Source: Branchiostoma floridae (lineage: Eukaryota; Chordata; Leptocardii; Amphioxiformes; Branchiostomatidae). Taken from it: a DNA stretch of 64,000 nt. Made by a program: the position numbers and the translations under genes. The stretch's first letter is position 1, and every line of letters starts with the position of its first letter. The stretch covers positions 19,562,702-19,626,701 of the forward strand of contig NC_049993.1 in assembly GCF_000003815.2 (NCBI RefSeq), written 5' to 3'. Positions 32,701 to 44,700 of this stretch are shown piece by piece. The notes beneath the pieces were generated by a model. The model searched no databases, was not told where the DNA came from, and was given only the letters and a program-made list of their open reading frames with translations.

Positions 32701-35700
32701 AGGTTTCTTTTGACTTGTACCATTACTATAAGGCAGCAAGCTTCTTTGCTGTTTAAGTATCAGTGTTCCAGTCACAAGATGCACAGACACAAGGACAGCA
32801 GCAGTCACATTTATTTTAGTCTTTCACCTCACTCACCTCACCGGTCCCATAGCCTCACCGGCCATAGGGGCAGCAATGCCATCAACGTTTCTAAGTTTTC
32901 CATCTCCTTCTATCTTCAGCCAGGGTTTCTAGCTGATGTACTGTTTGTCCCGACCATTCTTTCAGGTCACTAGTCCAAGTCCGTCATGGACGTCCCCTAG
33001 GTCTTACACCCTCCGCCCTACCTTGCAGTATAGTGTGCGTCAGAGTGGCCTTTGCTCTTGTAGCGTGGCCAAACCACTGTAACTTCTTTTTTTTCACAAG
33101 CAAAAGGAAACTGGGACATGGGCCTGCCAGGGCATTAACACGCTGCATGACTTCTCTGTAGTGTGCGATGACCAGTGGACCCGAAGTAGTCTTCGGTAGC
33201 AGTTCATCTTGAATGCATTAATCCGTTTTACAATCTCAGCGTTAAATTTCCATGCCTCAGCTCCATATAGGAAGACTGATAACACAAGGGAGCGTAGTAG
33301 TTGGATTTTTGTTTGCGGGGAAATGTTATGGCTATTCCAGATGTGTTTTAATCTTGACAATACGGAAGTTGCCTTGGCTATTCTGACCTTTATCTCTCTT
33401 ACTGAGCTACAGTCCTCTGTCTGAAGACTCAAAATCTCCATACAATGAATCCTGTCGATGTCTTTACAAGTCACAAAAACAACAGACTACAACACACTGC
33501 AGTGTAGCCATTCATTTTGCTCCATCAACTTGTAAAGCTTGAAATTCAATGGTTGGTAGGAAAGCTTTCTACACTCAACAATACAAATCAGCTTATTGAT
33601 AGTAGATTTAAACATTTTTTATACTAATTAAAAACTCTTGTCTAGATTTAGATTCCTGTGATTTTTCATTACATGTAGTCATCCCAGCTTAAAGCCTATT
33701 ATTGTCTGATGACATTAAATGTCAGTAGTTGAGTCTTGATATTCATATAAGATTTTGAATAAAATAGTCTCAGAAAGAACAGTTTTCTCTTTAAAGTGAG
33801 TCAGTCTATCAACTGTTATGAGTTACATGTATCTTAAGTCTATACTTAGTCTAGTGTTTAGTTATGTTCTTATCATTGATAAGATATAATTTCTTTTTAC
33901 ATTTATTTAAAAGTATATTATACAGATTGATTTCTCAAAATATCAAAAGCAGTTACTGATAGACAATTCGATTGACTCTAGAAATTAGCACATTAGAAAG
34001 GAAAAGGAATATTCAAGTGAAAGAGCTGGTGTTTGCTGGTGTTTGCTGGTGTTTGTGTTGGACGTTTATACCGGCTATACAAAACAGAATGATACAGAAT
34101 GATACAGAAATATTTGAAAACTTGCCAAACTCAATCAGAATGGCCCCCAACTATATCCAGTCCTTAAGCTGTAAATGAGAGAAGCTCCTGGCTATTCAAT
34201 GCTTTTCAGTCTTATTTAGTGGGTTTGTTAGGAAATCACTACAAATGATAGGTCTTGTTTTGGATCGTTCTGTATTATTACATGTATCTGTACTTCCTGA
34301 TACAGTGATCACCAGTATCAGCTACAAACACATGTCCATCCTCTGTCACAGCCACCCCGTGGGGAAGGTTCAGTTTGTCCCCATCACTGCTGATTGTTGA
34401 CAACCAGGTACCGTCTGGGTGGAACACCTGAAGCTTCTCACTATGTCCAACACCATCAATTATACATGTACCCCCGATGTTTGCCAGAACTATGTTCCTC
34501 CTGCTGTCAGCTGACACCCCATGAGGAGCAAACATGTCCTGTGACTGTATGCCAAACTGACCAAACTTGTGTTTGAAGTTCAGACTCTTGTCAAACACCT
34601 GAACACGGTTGTTGCCTTTATCTGCCACAATGATGTTGTCATCTTTATCCACACAGACAAAAGTTGGCTGGTGAAACTGCCCCTCCCCCTGCCCCTTCCC
34701 TTCCACCTGTTTCACCAGTGTCCCATCTGCCTCAAACAGGAAGATGCTATGTTTGCCTAGATCAGCAACAACAACCCTCCCATCCCTCTGTACTGCCAGG
34801 CCATAGGGGTTTGTGCAATATTCACCCAGAGGAAATTTGTGCAGCAGTTTTCCTGATGGGGAAAATTTCTTCACTTCATTCCCAGATCTCACCACAGTAA
34901 CTATGGTGCCATCAGTCTGAACTGCAACTGATCCAGGGTTTGTTGTAGTGGAAAATGAGTAACAAAACTTCCCACTCAGATCAAACACCTGAACACGCTG
35001 GTTGGCAGTATCAGCCACATACAGCCTGTCCCCCCCTGACTGCTACATCTACAGGAGTGTTAAACTGCCCCTGCTGCCTGCCCTTCTGCCCAAACCTCAG
35101 TACAGGGTTGTTACTGCCCACATCTACAGTGAGAGAACCCAGATCTTTCTTACCCCCCATACAGACCCCCAGTGTGTGTTTCCCTGACTCCTGGGGTCTC
35201 CACTCTGCACCCCAGACCCTCCTAACTCTGCTGGTTTGTCCCTTCCCTGCAGCTAGTGGGGGGCTACTGTGTGCTGTAGTCTGTATCAGGGTGGTTTTGC
35301 CCTGTGGTGAGGTCACCTCTATCTGTGGTGTAACATCCCCACCTGTAAGATCTGCAGTGTTGGTTGTGACTAATGTGACAGAGCAGGGCAGACTCTCTAC
35401 TGCCAACTCCTGTACATCTATAGTCAGTCTGCTGTCTTTTTGAACCTTCTGTGCCTTTGTGACAATTCCCAGTTCTTCCCCCTCAGGTTTGAAGCTGTGC
35501 TCTTTGATCTCTTTTTGCTCCTGTTCATCTTGCTGTCCTGTAGCCGTGAGTTTCCTGCCAAGGTTCTCCACTCCCAGGGTTATCTCAGAGACTCCTGCTT
35601 CGACTGAGGCTTTGGACTTTACTGTAGATGTGTCCATTTCTCTGGGATCCCGAATTTGTCTCCCTGCCAGGAAGAAAATTGTTAAAATTTTCTATCGTAA

Positions 35701-38700
35701 GTGGATGAAGAAATATTAAAACTTGACTTCTTGACATACATAGTACTGTGTCAGTGTATGACAACTGAGCTACTAAACAACACTTCGTACGGTATTCCGT
35801 CAATCAAACATGAAAAGACATGTCTACCAGTATAAAAAATGCAACTTTGATAACCTACGACAAAGTCTCAGAGACACTCTCTGTTCTCAAGGCTTTGTAG
35901 AATCTGATAGCATTGATGACTGTTGGGATATGTGGTTACAATGTTTGTGTGGCTTGGTTGAAAACCATGTACCAAAAGCCAAAATAAAAAATTCTTATTC
36001 CATGCCATGGTGTGTCTGCCATCTTAGAAATAAGAAGTTGACTGCATGGCGAAGGGCAAAAAAACTAATCGCCCAGCCCACTGGCATAAGTTCCGGAAAC
36101 TCAGAAATGGTCTACAAAAACTTATTCATTACAAGTACAAACTGTTTCTTGAGAACTTGGGATCCTTGGTCAATAATAATCCTAAGAAGTTTTGGACTTT
36201 CTTTAAAAATAAAACAAAATCACATTGCCTGCCACAAATTCTGAAATACAAACATTATCAAGGAACGACACCTACTGATAAAGCAAGTCTGTTTAACAAG
36301 TTCTTCTTCTCTGTTTTTACTACCCCTGTAGTAAATCAGCCTCTCCCTGAGATCAGTGCTTGGAGACATCCCTTCCTCGGCAACATTGACTTTACAATCA
36401 AGGAAGTTCTAGATGTCTTGCTTACCTTAGATTGTACAAATTTAAAGCTATTGGCCCTGACTCTATATCCCCAGTGATCCTACATGAGGGTGCACATGTA
36501 TTAGCTCCTCAACTTACTGCCATCTTCAACAAAAGTATTCAATCGGGCATAGTTCCAGCTAAATGGAAGGAAGCCAACGTCTGTCCCGTCTTTAAGAAAG
36601 GCAGTAAAGACTCTGTTGAAAATTATAGACCCATTTCCTTACTCAGTGTAGTAAGTAAGGTTATGGAACGTTGCATTTTTAACCGTATTTTCCCTCACCT
36701 TCAAGACCAAATTCACCCACTACAACATGGCTTTATTAAAGGAAAATCTACTACTACTCAACTATTGGAAACCTTTCAAACCGTCGGGACAACTTTGGAT
36801 CACAGTGGCCAGATAGATATAATTTACCTCGACTTTTCCAAAGCTTTTGACAGCATTCCACATCACCTTCTTGTACACAAACTTAAGACATTTGGATTCC
36901 ACTCGAATCTCCTAAATTGGTTCTCTGATTATCTGTCTAATAGAAGACAACGAGTAGTTATTGAAGGAGTTTTTTCAGACTGGCTTCCTGTAATGTCCGG
37001 AGTGCCACAAGGTTCCATTTTGGGACCTCTACTTTTTTTACTTTATATTAATGACCTGCCCTCTACTATAGAATGTCCCATGGCCCTTTATGCTGATGAC
37101 TCAAAATGTTACAAGCAAATTTCATCACCAGCTGATTGTATTTGCCTTCAATTGTATTGACAACATGGTCGAATGGAGTGTCACATGGATGATGAAATTT
37201 AATACCTCTAAATGTAACGTGCTCACTATCTGTAGGTCTAAAACACCAGTGCTCTATGACTACGAAATTGAGGGACAAGTGCTCTCATCAGTTACGGAAT
37301 TTAATGACCTAGGTGTAACTATGTCCAACTGCCTATCTTTTAAGAGTCACATAAAAAACATCACAGCTAGTGCCAACTCGACCCTCGGCTTTATTAAGAG
37401 ATCCGTTGGTTACCATGCCCCTGCAAATGTTAAGAAAATCCTATATATTACACTAGTTAGGCCCAAACTTGAATATTGCTCGTTGATCTGGTCCCCCCAC
37501 ACTCATAACTTAATTACTTCCCTTGAAAAAGTCCAGAGACGTGCCACAAAATATATCCTTAACAACCATACAACTGATTACAGGGATAGACTGATCTACT
37601 GCTCACTCTTACCGCTATCTTACCGCAGAGAATTATTAGACTTATCCTTTCTATTTAAATGTTTCTTGGGACAGTACGGTATTGACATTCATCGAATATA
37701 TAAGTTTTCCACTCACATCCCTAAGATCCAACTCACAGGCCAAGCTCCAGCCCCCAAAATGTCTCACCACTACATTTAAAAACTATTTCTTCCAAAGAAT
37801 CGTTCACATCTGGAACGCTTTACCCCTCAACATTAGAACTCTAAAACTTTCCCCAGTTGTTACAATTAACTACCTTTAAGAAAGCAATCCTAGCTCACTA
37901 TCTCTCTCTTACCAACGACAGATTTAACCCCAACGACGTATGTACTTGGGTCACCTACTGTCAATGTCCCAGTTGTACACCTTTCTAGATATTTCATATT
38001 TCATTTTACCATTATTTCTATGATTTATTTCTTTATATTTGTTATAATTGCATATTTGCTTTTGTTGTCGTTGACACAATCATTGTTATTATTATTATTT
38101 GATTGTACAATTGTGTAATTATTTATTATCATTGTGATTATTTTTCTATCATTGTATAATTTAGTTGCACGGGAGGCAACTAGTAAAGGTCATAAAGTAC
38201 CTGTTTTTGCCTCCCTACCATTTTGTGTAAATACATATGGTGAAGTTCAAATAAATAAATAAATAAAACACTATTAGTGATATGAGACTACAAACAGAAT
38301 TACAAAATGATATCAATAACAATGCAGTCATGTATGAGTGATCAGGTCTCACATTTGGAATAACGTATATAATAAAATTAATTGACCTAGTTATGATCTA
38401 ATTGTATCTTTTAGTTTTTACTAAAAGTACTTTTGAATTGACAGTCTATAAGGGCATAATGGTTTTAGCAAACACATCTGGTCAATTACTGCATGTTGGT
38501 TTGAGTGTCAACTACTGTAGATGCTGATTGAAAGCTTTTTAAATTGATAGCTAAACTTGCTCAGCATAAATCAAACTTATGTGTACTTTGTAGCATTTAA
38601 AAAAAAAGGTATTTATATCGATATCATTAGTCTGAATGGACTGTGGTTTCAAATTGTAATGTTTTCAAACTACTACAATTAGAAACCACCATCTGTCAAC

Positions 38701-41700
38701 TTGATATCTTCGATACCCAGTTTATAAATTTAAAGCAGTTCGGATGTAGGTTACCCCGCAGATAAAGGTTAATTAGCATTGGGAATATTTTTTGTTTTTG
38801 TTTTTGCTATTAAATGCACCAAGTTGAAAACCTCACACACCTTCTTTCCTCTGCTCTTGTTCAAGTTGTTCAGCTTCGTCGGCCAATCTTCCAATCCCCA
38901 GACTTCTTAAGAGCTGCGCAAGGAATCGTAGTTTGCCCTTCCCAATCTTGTTCTCATCCTCTAACATGTTGAACATTTCAATCGGTGTTGCTTGTTCCAC
39001 TTTTGCTTTTCCGAGACCTTCACGTGCGAGAATGGCCCGTAGATTTCTAACTTCTTCTTCTGACAAGCTGTTAGAAATCTTCACAAACAGCTTGGTTAGG
39101 GCAGAAAGTTCAGGTTCAGCCATGGTTGGGATGTAGCAGTTTCCTTCAAGGTGTATCTGATGTCTTGGAGCAACAAAAATAAGTTTTAGTTAGTCTTCTA
39201 CTTCAAGTTTAAGATAGTTTTGATTGGTTTAAACTTGTAGTTACTGTACGATAAACTTGAAATTGGCAACATATTTTTGATCATGATGTCAGATTGCAAC
39301 AGAAGTTACAAATTAATGTTGCATGATATTCAGATTACAACAGCAGGTACCATGATATTCAGGTTACATTTATAGGAGGTACCAACTTGAGATATTCAGA
39401 CTACAGGAGGTATTATGATGTGCAGGAAGATAGGAACACATAACTTTTAGATAGAGCCACTGTGACATTAGATACATGACTCAAAAACATCTTTTAAGTC
39501 TTGTGATGATGGCTTTAATGATTTAATCACTCATTGTTGTTACTTCAGCCAAAGTGTCTTCATGTGTATTTGCCTCTTCATATTAGTTATCAAGGAGTAC
39601 ATGACTGTGCATAATTATTGATATATAAATTTTGGTCGTAGTCTGCTGTCCACCCTGCAGATGCCTATCAGTCTCCACTTTATCCTGCAGTTCGTTACAA
39701 TGTTCGTAAGCTCCTGTCATGTTCTGCTAGTGGCCAATAGTTAAAGTTGAATCACTCAGGTCTAAGTCATTCAAGGAGCAACAAAAATGGCCACAATTAA
39801 TGTAGTGAAGAGACTTTGACCCCTCTTTGTGCTCTATCTCAGCCAACCGTACTGTGACTCAGTTATTTATAGACTACTGTAACAAGCATGTCAATGAAGC
39901 CAACACAGGCCTCAATGATGGCACAGGTTAGGGAAGAGTCATGTATGTCATAGGAGCCTCACCTGTATAACTTTGTGGTGAACTTGCTTCACCAGAGTCC
40001 TGCAAGGCTTGGGCGGTCCAAGTGTGCCGAGAAATGTGGGTAAATATTAACCAGAGCTGCTTACCTGAGGTCACACAAGTAAACATGACAGACCTTTTTT
40101 TAAAACACTTATTGTTGTGGTCCAGCTACAAAGTGTTCATTGTTACTTTCATTCAAAAGCGGCCTCAAACTAGTCTTTAATTAGCTTACTGCAGAGAAAT
40201 GAGTTAGATATTAACCAGAGTTGCTTCCCTATTAAGGTCAAATGTACACAGTCACGTGACAGACACAAACAATAACACTGTTGTGGTTGATTATGAAGGA
40301 CTACATGTAAGTGTGTGTTGATTCAAATATGAATTGTGATCTCAAAGTAGTTAACCTTGTCAAAGACCTAATCTTCCACTTAGTGTGGTAGAGAAGACAG
40401 TATGTTCAGTTCTTTTATGAGTTCACTAATTGTATGGAAAAATTCTCCGAGCTCTTTTTAACGAGAACAATTAACAGGCTCCAATTAACATACCATGGCT
40501 TAACGTCCCGTCCTAAGGACTAAAGCCCTTCCCAGTTAGTGTGCATGTTAATTATTTGAGCGACATACATGATCACCAGTATGAGTAACAGTTGAAGTGT
40601 GCGGAGAAATGAGGGTAAATATTAACCAGAGCTGTAACGTTATACCTGAGGTCACACAAGTACACATGACAGACTTTTTTTTAAAAACACTCTTACTGTT
40701 GTGGTCCAGCTCACTAAATGTGCATAATGTATATTTGGTGTGAAATGCTATCTCATACTTTTTTGTTTGTTTTTAATTAGCTCGCTGAAGAGCTAATCTA
40801 CTACCAGTCATGAGTAAAAAGGGAGAGACCATGCAGACTATTTACAGGTTCATTATTATTTAGTACATTGTACCAGCCTGAGGGAAATTTCCCTAGCTCT
40901 TTCCAACAAGTATGATGAACACTGGCCCACAGCTTGATGTCACTTCTAAGAACTGCAACTCTTTCTCTTATGCATGTTGAGTCACATTTCTGACATACTA
41001 AGTTTCTTTTGGCTTGCACCATAACTATTGGACAGCAAGTTTCCTTGCTGTTTCAGTATCAGTTTTTCAGTCACAAGATGCACACTCAGACACAAGGACA
41101 GCAGCGGTCAGATTTATTTCAGTCTTTACAAAGTCAAGAAAGAAGTTCAACACAACAGTGTAGTCAATTCTGGTACATCAACTTGCAAAACCACTTAATG
41201 ATTAATGATGGGAATTTTATACTTGTGACATGTGTATGTCAGTTAGTGATGACAATCACCATGCATAAATCATGAAAATGTGCAAGTCATTTGCATAAAA
41301 TTTACAAAAGCTAAACTTAAAACTCAATGGCTGGTAGGAATACTTTGTACACTCAGCAATACCAATCAGCTTGCTGATAGTAGATTTAATCATTTATACT
41401 GAAATATTCTGATACCATCTAAATGAAGATTCCTGTGAGATTTCATTATTTCTTTTTTTTGTTTAGAAATATTCTTAACATTTTACAATGCAGAGGGGAT
41501 AACAGTGGATGTTCACCTTTACTAGTTGCCCCCCCCCCAACCATACATGTAACACAACAATAAAACAGTAATATCAACTAACATTGCATGTAGTTATCCC
41601 AGCTTTAAGTCTAATATCATTCATTGTCTGATGGTATCAGATATACCATCGATATTTGGAATCTTGATTTTACACAGTAAGTCTTAGAAAGAACATTTCT

Positions 41701-44700
41701 CTTTAATTAAAGTATGTCAGTCTATAAACAGTGGTTACACATGATGAGTTTTTCAGTCAGGTGATTGGACCTATTCCAGACTAATGCTTACTTTAGAAAT
41801 TCTCCACATCTAGCTTTATTTCTCAAGCTATTCTACTAGCAAAAGTTATTTTTTAGTTGCTATGTACATTGATTGACACTAGAAATTGATACAAAGAAAC
41901 TATAATATATAATGTTATCATTTTTTCATAAAATCCATCTTTAATATCTAAGTGGAAGATTGGAAATCTTGTCAACCTCAATCAGACTGATCCAAATTAA
42001 TTATCCAGTCCTAAAAGTAAATAAAAGATTGAAGTATCTGGTCATTTAACACTTTTCGTGCTGTTTCAGTAATTCTTTTTATTGAAAAATTCCTTTTCAG
42101 TGAGCTTCTTAGGAACTACCATGATCCTGTTGCATGTTTTGTACCGTTACATGTATCTGTACTTCCTGATGCAGTCGTCACCGCCATCAGCTACAAACAC
42201 ATGTCCATCCTCTGTCACAGCCACCCCGTGGGGAAGGTTCAGTTTGTCCCCGTCACTGCTTATGGTGGAAACCCATGTACCATCTTTGCGGAACACCTGA
42301 AGCTTCTTACCATTAGCCAGAACTATGTTCCCCCTGCTGTCAGCTGACACCCCATGAGGGCCCCACATGTCCTGTGGCTGACTGCCTTTCTGACCAAACT
42401 TCTGTTTAAAGTTCAGATTCTTGTCAAACACCTGAACACGGTCGTTATCTTTATCTGCCACAATGATGTTGTCTTCTTTGTCCACACATACAAAACCTGG
42501 CTCATCAAACTGTCCCTCCCCTCCCACCTGTTTCACCAATGTCCCATCTGCCTCAAACAGGAATATGCTGTGTTTGCCTGGATCAGCTACAACAACCCTC
42601 CCATCCCTCTGTACTGCCAGGCCATAGGGTTCTGTGCAGTATTTACCCAGAGGAAATTTGTGCACCAGTTTTCCTGATGGGGAAAATTTTGCAACTTCCT
42701 TCCTAGACGTCACCACTATGGTGCCATCAGTTTGAACTGCAAGTCCTGTCGGGTCATAAGTAAAAAATGAGTGATAAAACTTCCCACTCAGATCAAACAC
42801 CTGAACACGATGGTTATCAGTATCTGCCACATACAGCCTGTCCCCCCTGACTGCTACATCTATAGGAGTGTCAAACTGCCCCTGCTGGCTGCCCTCCTGC
42901 CCAAACCTCAGTACAGGGTTGTTACTGCCCACATCTACAGTGTGAGAACCCAGGTCCTTCCTACCCCCCATACAGACCCCCAGTTTGTGCTTCCCTGACT
43001 CCTGAGGTCTCCACTCTGCACCCCAGACCCTCCTAGCTCTGTTGGTTTGTCCCTTCCCTGCAGCTAGTGGGGGACTACTGTGTGCTGTAGTCTGTATCAG
43101 TGTAGTTTTGCCCTGTGGTGAGGTCACCTCTATCTGTGGTGTAACATCCCCACCTGTAAGATCTGCAGTGTTGGTTGTGACTGTGACAGAGCAGGGCAGA
43201 CTCTCTACTGCCGGTTCCTCTACATTTATACTGAATCCAGCTGACTCCTTGACCTCTTTTCTCACCAGTTCACACTTCCCTCCTGTAGCTGTGAGTTTCC
43301 TTCCAAGGTTCTCCACTCCCTGGGTTATCTTAGAGACGCCTGCTTTGACGGAGGCTTTAGGCTTTACTGTAGATGTGTCCATTTCTGTGGGATCTCCTGC
43401 CAGGAAGAAAGTTGTTATAGATAGATTGGAGCATGTCAAAATTTGTATGAAACTTGTCAGTATTGTTATTTTTTGCTAAAAGTACTTTATTTACCGTACT
43501 GGTCTATAGGACTTCGTGCATATTGGTTTCATCCCCATCTGGTCGTGGCATATTGGTTTAAAATACACAATCTAATCAACTCAACTCATCATCAACTCAA
43601 CTCAATGACTGATCAGCCGCCTTTCAATACCATGCCCTAGACACAGTTGACATAACTACCCACTTCCCCTGTGTATATGGCTGCCTCAAAAGGTTATAGG
43701 ACTACCTTTACCCTGTAATGTGTCTAATAGTATCGTAGTTGGATATCAGCCAGCATCTGAGGATATTTTTTAATATGACAAATCTAGAGTTTGTTACTTG
43801 CTTACATCAAATTTCAATCAAATATACAAATGTACCTTCTGTCTTCTGCTCTTGTTCGTGTTGTTCAGCTTCATTGGCCAATGTTCCTTTCCCCAAACAT
43901 CTCAAGACCTGTACAAGGAATCGTAGATTGCCCTTGTTGATTTTATTGTCTGCTTCTAACATGTTGATCATCTCAAGTGGTGTCGCTTGTTCCACTCTTC
44001 CCTGTCCAAGACCTTCACGTGCAAGAATGGCCCGTAGATTTCTGACATCTTCTTCTGACAAGCTGTTAGAAATCTTGATGAACAGCCGGGTAAGGGCGGA
44101 AAGTGCTGGTTCAGCCATGGTTGGTTTGTAGCAGTGGTTCCTTCAGGGTGTTTCAGGGGTCTGGAGATACAGAAACAAGGTTTAGTTAGTTTTCTTCTTA
44201 ACAGCGCTAGCCGGACAGAAATGGCCAATGCCGCTATGGTGGTAGTTATACCGACTGACATCATTTTAGTTTTTTTTGGCAGTAAAACCCTCTCAACATA
44301 CCCTCATACGCGTGCATGTCAGCAACAGGGCACTCCTGCCCACCAACCTGGGTAATATGTGGCGTCCTCTGCTTCCGACATGAATGAAATTATGCAGGGG
44401 GAGGGGGTGGATATAGTGTCAAAACAGGGCAGGACTTTTGGATCCTAATACAAGCCAGACAAACAGGGCAGGTCAGAAACTCTATGCGTGCTTGCTGGCT
44501 GACCATGATTATACAACTGTTTCACAGACCAAAATTTACACAAACCTGTTCCAAAATGTTAAAAACAGGAGCCAAGTTTTCCCACAGCCTTTTCAGTTGC
44601 TAAATCAACTTAACCCTTTTCTGGCCCCTTTGCCTGCAGGAAATTGGGCCATATTGTTAGATAGTAAACATTCTACCTGGCCTCTGCAAATACCATAAAC

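Noticed and set aside
34955-35443. Plus-strand ORFs over the NHL exons (also 43042-43479, 56306-56923)
   Set aside because: They are antisense shadows: the same shadow appears over every NHL exon, and the minus frame has clear domain homology.
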